Notes: generated by a model from the sequence alone, not told the origin. DNA of 64,000 bases from Paenibacillus sp. FSL R7-0337 (GCF_037969875.1 NZ_CP150218.1:4526001-4590000), one strand, 5' to 3'; counted from the stretch's first letter, positions 18,127 through 26,494 are shown. A program made the numbers and translations.

Positions 18127-18189
18127 TTGAACTTATATTATAGCTGGCTGTATGTAGAGCAGCTTCGCGATCCGGTACACTGGACTCAG
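18127..18189 (+). promoter_or_regulatory. Second copy of the conserved promoter/leader block, upstream of the GH3 gene
   Basis: TTGAAC (18127..18132), an 18-bp spacer and TATGTA (18151..18156) are followed by GGTACACTGGACTCAG, 47 bp after the -35, the same spacing as at 10840..10903. Conservation beyond the promoter hexamers suggests a shared regulator or leader function. Confidence 0.6.
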
Positions 18190-18216
18190 AACAGAACCTG
18201 CCGGGAGGAGCCTTAA

Positions 18217-19965
18217 ATGATGCAGAAGCCGTTAAGCAAGGAAGAACAGAAATGGGTAGAGGGCACGCTTGAAGCGATGAGCCTCCGTGAGCTGATCGGG
18301 CAGACGATGCAAGACCATGCAGGCAGACTGCCGTTCAAAGGAGATGATGAGGCAAGTCTCCGCAAGTATCTGGAGCAGTATCCGGTGGGCAGCTTCTTCA
18401 TCGGCGGGGAGGTTATTCAGAAGGCTGCGGGTAAAGCAGAGGATTACCGGGACTGGGCAGGAATGCTGCAGGGCATCAGCAGGTTCCCGCTGCTGTTCTC
18501 CGGTGATCTGGAATTCGGGGCAGGCTCGGCCGTGAGGAGTCTCACGGCCTTCCCGCCGCTCCTTGCACTTGCCGCCGCCGATGATGAAGCGCTGGCTTAT
18601 GAATACGGCAAATATACCGCGCTGGAAGGCAGGGCGGCGGGGTTCACCTGGGCGCTGGCCCCGGGCACCGATCTGCTGCTGAACTGGATGAATCCCGTGA
18701 TTACGACCCGTTGTCTCGGCGATGAGGCCGGACGGGCGGCACGCCTGGCTGCCGCTGTTATGCGGGGCATGCAGGAGCATGGCCTTGCGGCATGCGCCAA
18801 GCATTTTCCTGGTGACGGGGTCGATTACAGGGATCAGCATATCATTACTACGGTGAACAGCTTATCTGAAGAGGACTGGTTCTCCACGTACGGGCAGGTG
18901 GCTGGAGAGATGATTGATCAGGGTGTGATGTCCTATATGACCGGACATATCGCCCTTCCCTGGATTGAAGATGGGGCAGGCGGTGCCGGATCGAAGCCGA
19001 TTCCGGCAACCGTCTCTGAACGGATTACAACAGGATTGCTGCGGGAGCGGCTGGGCTTCGATGGAGTGGTGTTGTCAGATGCGCTGGATATGGGCGGGTT
19101 CTTATCCTGGGGAGACTATACGCAGCGCATCATAGACTGCTTCAATTGCGGTACGGATGTGCTGCTCTGGCCGGGAGTGCGATACTTCACGGTGATGGAG
19201 CAGGCGGTGGAGGATGGACGCGTCAGCCGGGAACGGCTGAAGGCCAGTGTCCGGCGGATTCTGGAGCTGAAGGCGCGGCTTGGCGTGCATGCTGCCCACG
19301 CGGGGGGAGAGGATGGCCGGGCGCTGCCGCTGCTGGACGACAAGCTGCTGCCCAGTCTGGACCGGCAGGTCAGACAGTTCAGCCGCGAGCTGGCCGGACG
19401 CTGTATTACCCTGGTGCGCAACCGCACCGGCCAGCTGCCGCTGAATCCGCAGAAGGTCCGGCGGGTGCTGGTCATCATGCTGAACAAGGTGACGGAGGGG
19501 CGCAGATATGAGCGGATGAATCTGTTCGTGGAGCAGCTGAAGGCCAGGGGGCTTGCGGTCGATATTCTGGATGAATTCGAGCCGCTGACGACGCTGCGGC
19601 AATGGGAGCTGTCCGGGGTACGCTGGGATGCGGCCTTCGCCCCTTACTTCCTTCCGCTGCACGGAATGATGAACACTGCCCGTCCGGTGGGCGAAGCAGC
19701 CAAAGCCATCTGGGCCATGCAGCATGCGGAGACAGTCCGGCCGATCGGTATTTCGTTCGCTACGCCTTATCTGCTGCAGGACATTCCCTTCTTAAATACC
19801 CTGGTGAATGCGTACTCCCTGCATGAAGATACGGTGGAGCTGACGGTTAAAGCGCTGTTCGGAGAGATTCCGTTCCAGGGAAGCTCTCCGGTAAAGGCAG
19901 AGATCCAAGAGGGCGATTACGGTTCAGGGAGGCTCTCCAGTAAAGGCAGAGATTCCAGAGGGTGA
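18217..19965 (+). CDS. Glycoside hydrolase family 3, NagZ-like
   Basis: A 582-residue GH3 enzyme without a signal peptide, so probably cytoplasmic. The N-terminal barrel contains CAKHFPGDG (Lys195-His196), a DxH pair (Asp206, His208) resembling the general acid/base dyad of NagZ-type beta-N-acetylglucosaminidases, and nucleophile Asp288 in VLSDALDMGGF. A C-terminal alpha/beta domain follows. GGGAGGAG lies about 6 bases upstream of the start. The last residues are encoded by a diverged tandem duplication (19872..19984) and differ in frame between the two copies, so the C-terminal tail is probably not conserved. It likely trims oligosaccharides imported by the upstream system. Confidence 0.88.
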   Translation: MMQKPLSKEEQKWVEGTLEAMSLRELIGQTMQDHAGRLPFKGDDEASLRKYLEQYPVGSFFIGGEVIQKAAGKAEDYRDWAGMLQGISRFPLLFSGDLEFGAGSAVRSLTAFPPLLALAAADDEALAYEYGKYTALEGRAAGFTWALAPGTDLLLNWMNPVITTRCLGDEAGRAARLAAAVMRGMQEHGLAACAKHFPGDGVDYRDQHIITTVNSLSEEDWFSTYGQVAGEMIDQGVMSYMTGHIALPWIEDGAGGAGSKPIPATVSERITTGLLRERLGFDGVVLSDALDMGGFLSWGDYTQRIIDCFNCGTDVLLWPGVRYFTVMEQAVEDGRVSRERLKASVRRILELKARLGVHAAHAGGEDGRALPLLDDKLLPSLDRQVRQFSRELAGRCITLVRNRTGQLPLNPQKVRRVLVIMLNKVTEGRRYERMNLFVEQLKARGLAVDILDEFEPLTTLRQWELSGVRWDAAFAPYFLPLHGMMNTARPVGEAAKAIWAMQHAETVRPIGISFATPYLLQDIPFLNTLVNAYSLHEDTVELTVKALFGEIPFQGSSPVKAEIQEGDYGSGRLSSKGRDSRG

Positions 19966-19984
19966 TTACGATTCAGGGAGGCTT
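19872..19984 (+). repeat. Diverged tandem duplication at the 3' end of the GH3 gene
   Basis: A 50-bp unit (19872..19921) is followed by a 49-bp copy (19922..19970) and a partial third copy (19971..19984). The one-base length difference puts the second copy in another frame, and the GH3 stop codon lies inside it. Copies 2 and 3 contain the AGGGAGG that acts as ribosome binding site for the next gene. Confidence 0.8.
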
Positions 19985-19992
19985 CAGACGTC

Positions 19993-21252
19993 TTGACTAT
20001 CAAGCGGGAATTAGAGAACAGGCAGGCATTAGAGCAGAAGCTGGAGCGTATCTGGGAATACATGCGCTCCGAACGGCACCAGGGCAATTGGGCCATGGAT
20101 ATAGATCATTGGGACTGGGTGCCCGGCGTGGGCGTCATCTCATTGCTGGAATATGGTACGGCGACTGATAAACAAGAGGTGACGGATTACCTGCTGCACT
20201 GGGTGAACCGGAATAAGCTGAAGGCCGAGGGGGTTCGGGTTATCAATTCCCTGGCTCCTTACGCGCTCTTTCCTGAGCTGTACCGGCTTAGCGGGGACCC
20301 TTGGCTGCTCAGCCAAGCGCAGGAGGTTGCCGCGTGGATGCTGGAGACTGCTCCCCGGACCCGGGAAGGGGCGCTGGAGCATACGGTGACAGAGGCGGTG
20401 GAATTCCCGGAACAGGTATGGGCCGATACGGTGTATATGGCCGTGCTGTTCCTGGCCCGGCTTGCCGGTCAGACCGGAGACAGGGAGCTTGCCGCCGCCG
20501 CCGTGCAGCAGACGCTGCTGCACCTTCGGCTGCTCCAGGACCCGGAGACAGGGCTGTTGTTCCATGGCTGGAACAGCCGGGCAGGCAGCCATATGTCGGC
20601 AGCCCGCTGGGCCAGGGCCAATGCCTGGGTGGCACTTGCGGTCCCGGAGATTGTGGCCGGGACCGCAAGCCTGACTGTTATTCCGCAGGAGCTATGCAGC
20701 CGCTACCGCAGGCTTGCTTCTGCGCTGCGGCAGGCTCAGGGGGCTAGCGGCTTGTGGCATACGGTGCTCGATCAGCCAGATTATTACGAGGAGACCTCAG
20801 CCAGCGCCGGGATTGCCTGCGGCTTCCTGAAGGCGGTGAAGAGCGGACTATTGGAGGATGCCTATCTGGAGTGCGTGGAGGCGGCCCTTGCGGGAATTCT
20901 TCCGCTTATCCTTGTAGACGGTGAGGTGCAGGGAGTCTCGGGAGGCACTCCGGTCATGCCCTCGATAGCCGCCTATAACACTATCGAGAGATATCCGGCA
21001 CTGTACGGGCAAGGGCTGGTGATGCAGCTGCTGACAGAGGCATTGAATGCGGGGCATACGAAAGAGTATGAAGGGCATCGGGAGCGTCAAGAGCATGAGG
21101 AGCGTCAGGAGCGCCAGGGACGACAAGAGGACCAAGGGCGTCAAGAACATTCAGAGCGTCAAGGGGGGCAGCAACGTCAGGAGGATCAGCAACGTCAGGC
21201 GCAATCCGAGGGGTTGGGTTCATTAAATGTTGAAGGGGAGGCAGGGGGATGA
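19993..21252 (+). CDS. GH105/GH88-type unsaturated uronyl (rhamnogalacturonyl) hydrolase
   Basis: A 419-residue enzyme of the YteR/YesR alpha/alpha-barrel family, which hydrates and releases unsaturated uronic acid from the ends of lyase-generated oligosaccharides. The key motif QVWADTVYMA holds Asp145, matching the catalytic Asp of YteR. No signal peptide, so cytoplasmic. The start is a TTG with AGGGAGG 11 bases upstream. The final 60 or so residues (about 355-419) are an odd Gln/Arg/Glu-rich tail made of repeats such as RQEHEERQERQGRQ, outside the usual domain. It overlaps the next gene by 4 bases. Confidence 0.85.
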   Translation: MTIKRELENRQALEQKLERIWEYMRSERHQGNWAMDIDHWDWVPGVGVISLLEYGTATDKQEVTDYLLHWVNRNKLKAEGVRVINSLAPYALFPELYRLSGDPWLLSQAQEVAAWMLETAPRTREGALEHTVTEAVEFPEQVWADTVYMAVLFLARLAGQTGDRELAAAAVQQTLLHLRLLQDPETGLLFHGWNSRAGSHMSAARWARANAWVALAVPEIVAGTASLTVIPQELCSRYRRLASALRQAQGASGLWHTVLDQPDYYEETSASAGIACGFLKAVKSGLLEDAYLECVEAALAGILPLILVDGEVQGVSGGTPVMPSIAAYNTIERYPALYGQGLVMQLLTEALNAGHTKEYEGHRERQEHEERQERQGRQEDQGRQEHSERQGGQQRQEDQQRQAQSEGLGSLNVEGEAGG

Positions 21253-23264
21253 CCGTGAAGGATAACGCAGAAGCGGGGTGTGGAGGGCTGGATCAGCGGC
21301 AACGGCTGATCCATAAGATGGCGGGACTGGAATCCCGCTATGATCCGGCGATCTGCATGCTGCGCTCCCCGCTCAGCAGCCCGGGTTATCATACAACGCT
21401 GAAGCAGGCGGAGTTCATCCACTCCACCAGAGACTCGCTCAGCTATGCACTTGGACTGCTTGACACGGAGCTGGCCCGTTATGAACAGCGGGCATTCGAT
21501 ATTATCCTGCAGGTTATCTCCTTGCAGGATATGGACCCGGCGCATGATACCTTCGGCATCTGGTCCTGGTTCTATGAAGAGCCGCTGGACCAGATGGCTC
21601 CGCCGGACTGGAACTGGGCGGACTTCTGCGGCAGCCGACTGGTGCAGGCCCTTTCACGTCACGGCCACCGCTTCCCGGATGATCTGCGGGAAGCGGCCGT
21701 GTTGTCCATAGAGTGTGCCTGCGAAGCCATTATCCGGCGGAATGTCGGACCGGATTATACCAATATTGCGATAATTGGCGCGTTCGTGACCCGAATTGCC
21801 GGGGAGAAGCTGGGGCGTAAGGATTATGCGGACTATGGGCTGGAGCGGCTAAGGAGGCTACATGCTCATACCCTGAAGCATGGGGCCTTTCAGGAATACA
21901 ACAGCCCGGTCTACACCTACATTGCCATTCTGGAGCTGTCGAAGCTTCAGTCCGAATCCTCGGACAGCAGGGTCAAGGCTTGGACCGGCGAGCTGCTTGA
22001 ACTGACTTGGAGGACCGTGGCCGGGTATTATCATCCCGCCACGGCCCAGTGGTCCGGGCCGCATTCCCGCTGCTACGGGGTGCTGCTGGAGGACCAGAGC
22101 AAGGCGTTTCTGCAACTGGCGACTGGAGGAGCCGTGATGTTCTTCCCATGGGAGGAGCTGCCCTACGAAGAGGAATGGTATATGAGCGGCATCCATTGTC
22201 CCCCTGCTTATCTGGATCGATTCAAGGTTCCTGATACGAAGGAGGTAAGGCAGCGCTTGGAAGGGGAGGGAGAAGGAAAAGGAAAAGGGGAAGGGCGGGA
22301 GCTGGAGGAAGGACGGAGGGGAGAGCAGGGTAAGGATCGGGAACGGGGAGTGGAGCTGGAACTGGAGCTGGGGGAAGGATGGAAGGGGGAGCAGGGTCTG
22401 GGTCAGGTGCATAGGCAGAGGCAGGAGTATGGCGGCAAGTGGGCGGTCACTTATATGACTCCGCAGTGGAGCATGGGTTCCTTCACCCACAGTGATCTGT
22501 GGAACCAAAGACGGCCGCTGCTGATCTATGCAGATCATTACGGTCAGCCTGCCTATATCCGGCTCCGCTGCCTGCATGACGGCTATGACTACTGCTCCGC
22601 ACGCTTCCAATCGCTGCAGGAGGCAGGCCATGTGCTGTTCGGGATCGATTTTATAACGGATGGCGGGGATACTCATCCGAATCTGGACCGGACCGGCGGT
22701 GTGATTGCGGCCTCGGACCTGCGGCTGCGGCTGGAGGTTGGCGGCGCTCTGGAGGGAGTTACAGCCGGATTAACAGAGAAAGGTGCGGTGATCAGCATCG
22801 GAGGGACGGTGTTTAGCCTGACCACCTGGTTCGCGGCATTCAGCGGGCCAGTGGATGCAAGGAACCGCTTGGCATGGGAGGTTCATAAGGCAGACGGCCA
22901 CATGAATATCGATATGATTCTCTACGCCGGTCCGCGCAGGAGTCTGGATTTCACCTCCATGCAGCAGGCAGCGCTGGTGTTCTCTCTGGAGGTTCGGGAG
23001 GAGGGGGAGTTGAGCTTTGCCCCGCTTCTGGAGCCGACGGATGAGGGCGCGTTGCGGGTAAGCGGCGGAGGAGAGCACGGAGGGAGCAGAACGCAGAGAG
23101 TTGCAGGAAGGAAGGTGGCGGGAGAGAAGAGGGTCGACGAATGGAATCATGAGAATGAAGCGAATGTTGAGAAGGGAGAGCGGGGTGTAAGAGGCGTGAA
23201 CAGCATGAATAGCATGAAGGGCGGATTCGTACTTAACCTGCGGCCCGCTCCGGGAGAGCGATGA
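21249..23264 (+). CDS. Large uncharacterised protein, possibly carbohydrate-active
   Basis: A 671-residue protein that I do not recognise with certainty. The first 330 residues look alpha-helical (HSTRDSLSYALGLLDTELARYEQRAF; YTYIAILELSKLQ) and the part after residue 395 looks beta-rich, a layout like alpha/alpha-toroid plus beta-sandwich enzymes such as heparinase II/III relatives. Its place behind a GH105 gene fits that idea, but this is inference. Two low-complexity Gly/Glu/Arg segments (about 336-394 and 601-657) interrupt otherwise ordinary sequence. The ATG overlaps the stop of the GH105 gene (ATGA), and AGGGGG lies just upstream, so the two are translationally coupled. Confidence 0.75.
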   Translation: MTVKDNAEAGCGGLDQRQRLIHKMAGLESRYDPAICMLRSPLSSPGYHTTLKQAEFIHSTRDSLSYALGLLDTELARYEQRAFDIILQVISLQDMDPAHDTFGIWSWFYEEPLDQMAPPDWNWADFCGSRLVQALSRHGHRFPDDLREAAVLSIECACEAIIRRNVGPDYTNIAIIGAFVTRIAGEKLGRKDYADYGLERLRRLHAHTLKHGAFQEYNSPVYTYIAILELSKLQSESSDSRVKAWTGELLELTWRTVAGYYHPATAQWSGPHSRCYGVLLEDQSKAFLQLATGGAVMFFPWEELPYEEEWYMSGIHCPPAYLDRFKVPDTKEVRQRLEGEGEGKGKGEGRELEEGRRGEQGKDRERGVELELELGEGWKGEQGLGQVHRQRQEYGGKWAVTYMTPQWSMGSFTHSDLWNQRRPLLIYADHYGQPAYIRLRCLHDGYDYCSARFQSLQEAGHVLFGIDFITDGGDTHPNLDRTGGVIAASDLRLRLEVGGALEGVTAGLTEKGAVISIGGTVFSLTTWFAAFSGPVDARNRLAWEVHKADGHMNIDMILYAGPRRSLDFTSMQQAALVFSLEVREEGELSFAPLLEPTDEGALRVSGGGEHGGSRTQRVAGRKVAGEKRVDEWNHENEANVEKGERGVRGVNSMNSMKGGFVLNLRPAPGER

Positions 23265-23283
23265 CATCACCGCTAAAAGGCTG

Positions 23284-23412
23284 AATGTATGCGAAATACC
23301 GAACACAATTTGCTGGCACAATGGCCGATGACCAAATGTATGTGAAAAACCGAATACAATAGGCCAGTGCACCGCACTTGGACTAAATGTATGCGAAAAA
23401 CTGAATACAATT
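23284..23412. repeat. 51-bp periodic hairpin array, type A (three copies)
   Basis: Three units start at 23284, 23335 and 23386, exactly 51 bp apart. Each begins with a conserved core of about 27 bp (AATGTATGYGAAAAACYGAA then TACAAT) whose ends TGTAT and ATACA are complementary; the remaining 24 bp of each unit differ. A degenerate fourth core lies at 23737..23760. No supportable gene crosses this gap between two converging genes. Confidence 0.8.
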
Positions 23413-23470
23413 GGTGCTGTTGGGATGATGGATGGACGCCATGCTCCGCAGCCCGTAACATCGTAGAGAA

Positions 23471-23645
23471 ATCCTGTAAGAAGTGCAGCAATACTGCCCC
23501 ATAGAAACGGCTTATGCTGAAATCCTGCACAAAATGCAACAAAGCCAGCGTTAAGTTGTACTAAGCACCGGAATTCCTGCAAATGATGCAATAATGTACC
23601 ATAGGCAGTAACATTTTTGGAAGAATAATGCAAGATGTGCAACAA
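23471..23645. repeat. 51-bp periodic hairpin array, type D (four copies)
   Basis: Four small hairpins with cores near 23474, 23526, 23578 and 23629 are spaced 51, 52 and 51 bp. Three have the form TGCA-5 nt-TGCA; the first (CTGTA-agaag-TGCAG) pairs with one G-U. A single copy with 20 identical bases occurs at 31428..31447. Confidence 0.75.
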
Positions 23646-23814
23646 TGCGATCCATACAAGCGGTCGGTAAGAGAGAATGCTCAGAATGGGCAAGAGATAG
23701 GCGGAGCACTGCCATGAAAGGAAGGGACACTTCAGAACGTATGCGAAAACCGGCTACAACACAAGGAGCTGGCCCCCGTAATGCGGGGACCAGCTCCTGT
23801 GACATCCAGCGATT

Positions 23815-25086
23815 TTATTGCGGCAGCTCTACAAAATCATCTCTGAACCGCTCGTAATCGGCGGCCCGGCATTCCAGCTTCAGGCGTGTGCCCTGCTCTT
23901 CGTAGCTGACGGACTGCACATCGGCATGTTCGTTGAAGTAGGAGACAATGCTGCCCCGGTCGAACGGGACCAGGATCTCACACTGTACATAGTCGGTGAA
24001 GATGCGGCTGCGGATCAGAGTGACCAGCTCGGCGATCCCGCGGTTTTTCTTAGCAGACAGGGTTACAGAATTCTCCTCCACCTGCGGGTAAGGCTCCTCC
24101 CTCAGATCGGCCTTGTTGTAGGCGTACAGGGTAGGAATTCCGTCGGCGCCCAGCGCCTTCAGGGTCTCATTCGTTACAGCCATATGCTGCTCATGCTGCG
24201 GATCGGCAATATCGACGACATGAATCAGCAGATCCGCTTCTGTTACTTCCTCCAGGGTCGAGCGGAACGCCTTCACCAGATGATGGGGCAGCTGGCTGAC
24301 GAAGCCTACGGTGTCGGTTAACAGGAAGGTCTTGTGATCGGGCAGCACAATGCTGCGCACCGAGGTCTCAAGCGTCGCGAACAGCATATCCTTGGCGAGC
24401 ACCCCCTTGCCCGAACCGGGATGATAGGTCTCCACCAGGGTGTTCATTAAGCTGGACTTGCCGGTGTTGGTGTAGCCGACCAGACAGACCACAGGCACCT
24501 CGTTCTTATGCCGCTGCTTACGCTGGATCTGGCGCCTTGCGACCTGCGTCTGCAGCTCTAACTGCAATGCGGAGATCCGCTCTTCAATCCGTCTGCGGTC
24601 CAGCTCCAGCTTGGTTTCCCCGGCCCCTCTATTCTTCAGACCGGCCCCGCCGCCCTGTCTGCCGAGAGACTCACGCAGACCGCTCAGGCGGGGCAGCATA
24701 TATTGCAGCTGTGCGACCTCTACCTGAAGCTGGGCTTCCTTGGTCTTCGCCCGCGAGGCGAAGATATTCAGAATCAGAATGGTCCGGTCAATGACCTGGC
24801 GGTCCAGTGATGACTCCAGATTGCGGATCTGGGAGGGAGACAGCTCATCATTGAAAATAACGACCGGTGCATCATGCTGCTCCATCAGCAGCGCCAGCTC
24901 CTGGATTTTGCCGGACCCAATGTAATGCGAAGGGTTCACCCGGCTGGATTTCTGGCTAAGCTCAGCCACGACCTCAATCTCGCAGGCGGCTGCCAGATTA
25001 CGCAGCTCCTCCATGGAATAAGCGAAGTTCGTGTCGTTCTGCAGCTGTACGCCGACGATAACGGCTTTCTGTTGTACGGGTTCCAT
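23815..25086 (-). CDS. hflX: Ribosome-splitting GTPase HflX
   Basis: A 423-residue HflX GTPase. The N-terminal HflX domain contains NPSHYIGSGKIQEL and IFNDELSPSQIRNLE, followed by the linker LGRQGGGAGLKNRGAGETKLE and the GTPase domain with P-loop GYTNTGKSS, DTVGFVSQLPHHL and specificity motif NKAD. HflX splits stalled or vacant 70S ribosomes under heat or antibiotic stress. I place the start at 25086 because GGAGGT lies about 10 bases upstream; an in-frame ATG at 25104 has no such site. The gene is preceded by a long leader with a terminator (25087..25545), which suggests regulated readthrough. Confidence 0.95.
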   Translation of the reverse strand: MEPVQQKAVIVGVQLQNDTNFAYSMEELRNLAAACEIEVVAELSQKSSRVNPSHYIGSGKIQELALLMEQHDAPVVIFNDELSPSQIRNLESSLDRQVIDRTILILNIFASRAKTKEAQLQVEVAQLQYMLPRLSGLRESLGRQGGGAGLKNRGAGETKLELDRRRIEERISALQLELQTQVARRQIQRKQRHKNEVPVVCLVGYTNTGKSSLMNTLVETYHPGSGKGVLAKDMLFATLETSVRSIVLPDHKTFLLTDTVGFVSQLPHHLVKAFRSTLEEVTEADLLIHVVDIADPQHEQHMAVTNETLKALGADGIPTLYAYNKADLREEPYPQVEENSVTLSAKKNRGIAELVTLIRSRIFTDYVQCEILVPFDRGSIVSYFNEHADVQSVSYEEQGTRLKLECRAADYERFRDDFVELPQ

Positions 25087-25545
25087 ATATAGATCAACCT
25101 CCATAGTGTAATTTGGGCATCAAAAAAGCACAGGCAGTCTGCCTGTGCTAACAGTAGGTGGAGGAACAACAGAATAAAGTCTGGTATAGCCCGCTGCACG
25201 GGAGCAGCAGCTATACGGCCATACTTGCCATAGACACCATGAAGATTTAAGCGGCAGGGGCGAAAGGCCCCGGCAGCTTAAAAAGATATAAAGCTAATCC
25301 TCCCGGCAAACACAGATTCTGGCAAAGCGGTACATGCACTAGTGGGCACAGTGTACCGGTTCCGGGTATCAGTGTACGGTTTGCGGATTAACAGGTGTAT
25401 GCTATGGGTTACGTGTTATGGACAGACTTATCCTGAGTCCTCTGCACAAGGCAGAGCTTTCGCGCTATGGGAAAATAATTAGCCGCGCAAAGTGCGAATC
25501 CGGATATAGTCTATCACACGCAACACTCCGTTCTAAAAAGTTACA
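25087..25545 (-). promoter_or_regulatory. Long structured 5' leader of hflX, candidate attenuator
   Basis: About 460 nt lie between the promoter and the hflX start. The leader holds several strong inverted repeats: CTCTGC-cttgt-GCAGAG (25440..25457), GGTACA with TGTACC (about 25329..25357), GGGGC-ctttc-GCCCC (25256..25271) and GTATAGC with GCTATAC (25184..25216), then a terminator at 25122..25149. A possible 9-codon reading frame MVSMASMAV (25211..25240) ends inside the GTATAGC hairpin but lacks a ribosome binding site. I see no match to rnpB, 6S, tmRNA, T-box or a riboswitch class I know. Confidence 0.6.
25122..25149 (-). terminator. Terminator between the hflX promoter and hflX
   Basis: On the minus strand AGCACAGGCA pairs perfectly with TGCCTGTGCT around a 3-nt loop, followed by TTTTTTG, only 36 bases before the hflX start. 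Its place before the gene rather than after one points to attenuation. Confidence 0.85.
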
Positions 25546-25548
25546 TTG

Positions 25549-25577
25549 ATTTTAGCACAGTCCTTGTCATCTGGCAA
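25549..25577 (-). promoter_or_regulatory. Promoter of hflX
   Basis: -35 TTGCCA (25572..25577), 17-bp spacer, -10 TAAAAT (25549..25554), all on the minus strand. Confidence 0.65.
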
Positions 25578-25641
25578 CAACCCCCAGTAAGCGGGAGTGT
25601 GTGTGATTTGACATGTGCCATGGTCTGTCAACCGACTAGAA

Positions 25642-25667
25642 ACTTCCATTTTCATCTGCATATCCTA
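25642..25667 (+). promoter_or_regulatory. Possible sigma-K promoter
   Basis: AC (25642..25643), 15 bp, then CATATCCTA (25659..25667), matching the sigma-K pattern AC-N15-17-CATANNNTA of late mother-cell genes. It lies about 20 bases before the ribosome binding site of the next gene. Confidence 0.45.
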
Positions 25668-25699
25668 TTGAATACGGCTCTAATCGGAGGGTGATAACT

Positions 25700-26494
25700 A
25701 TGCCTATATTAACAACCAACATGTTAACAAAGAACCCTACCCCGGGAGCAGGGCCCATCAGTCAGGCTGTGGTGAAGGTAGTGAACAATGGTGTAGCACA
25801 GGGAACGGTCTATTTAACCGGGTTAAATAATGATGTAAGCCCCGCAACGCTGTTCGCGCAGGAGCTGTTTGAGTCGAACTATCGGGAAGTTATGACCAAA
25901 ACGTATAATATTACGCATAATTTTTTCCAATTCAACATTGCTTACTCCCAGGAGCAGATCCGGGTCCGGATCTATCTGGTGGACAGCGGCGGGCTCTGGA
26001 TTCCCGTTTCCCTGCAGCCCATAGCGGTGAGCCGGATTACCTCTGAATTCCGTAACAATATTCCCGTAACCGGCAGCGACACCGCAGCCCTCAGCTTCCG
26101 CAGAAGCACCACGATCGCCGTTCCTGAAGCAGTGGCCGCCGAGATCGTTCCAGACGGGCTGGAGATTCTGGCCTCCACCCCCATCCGCTATAAGGTGATA
26201 GCCGGGGGGACCGTTAACGGGGCTTTCGTGAATTATCCTACGCCGACTACGGCTATCCCTGTCACTGAAACAGCGTTGCTGGTGAACTATACCTGTACAT
26301 CGGTCACCGGCGGACAGGTGCTGACTCAAGGCATCGGCTCCGGCATATCCGGGGCGTACCAGAATGTGGCGGCGAATCTGCTGAATCAGCGGCTCGCTTA
26401 CGATCTTCAGCTATTGCCGGTCACGCTGGTGGTCAGCTCGCTTGCCGGTGAGGACAATGTGGCGGTTACCTTCAGAATGTCTGAGCAATGGTGA
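25700..26494 (+). CDS. Hypothetical protein, possible spore-surface protein
   Basis: A 264-residue protein with no close family that I recognise, no signal peptide and a beta-strand-like composition rich in Val, Thr, Ile and Asn. Residues about 16-105 share a pattern with the N-terminal domain of the collagen-like protein at 8600 (V-V-N-N, TV-L-G, a Y-F core, then an I-DS-G strand), so the two may carry the same surface domain. A sigma-K-like promoter upstream supports late sporulation expression. The ATG at 25700 is chosen over the in-frame GTG at 25691 because GGAGG lies 9 bases before it. Confidence 0.7.
   Translation: MPILTTNMLTKNPTPGAGPISQAVVKVVNNGVAQGTVYLTGLNNDVSPATLFAQELFESNYREVMTKTYNITHNFFQFNIAYSQEQIRVRIYLVDSGGLWIPVSLQPIAVSRITSEFRNNIPVTGSDTAALSFRRSTTIAVPEAVAAEIVPDGLEILASTPIRYKVIAGGTVNGAFVNYPTPTTAIPVTETALLVNYTCTSVTGGQVLTQGIGSGISGAYQNVAANLLNQRLAYDLQLLPVTLVVSSLAGEDNVAVTFRMSEQW

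Noticed and set aside
23284..23645. CRISPR-like pattern of conserved cores and variable 24-bp stretches
   Set aside because: Cores are degenerate, copy number is only three or four, the array changes core type within the same gap, and there are no cas genes.
22770..23693. Minus-strand open frame of 307 codons running through the hairpin arrays
   Set aside because: The 51-bp period (17 codons) keeps frames open artificially; it lacks a ribosome binding site and overlaps the 3' end of a real gene.
25087..25545. Known structured RNA (RNase P RNA, 6S RNA, tmRNA, T-box or common riboswitch)
   Set aside because: None of the conserved sequence blocks that I know for these classes is present; kept as an unclassified leader. 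An Rfam/Infernal search would decide.
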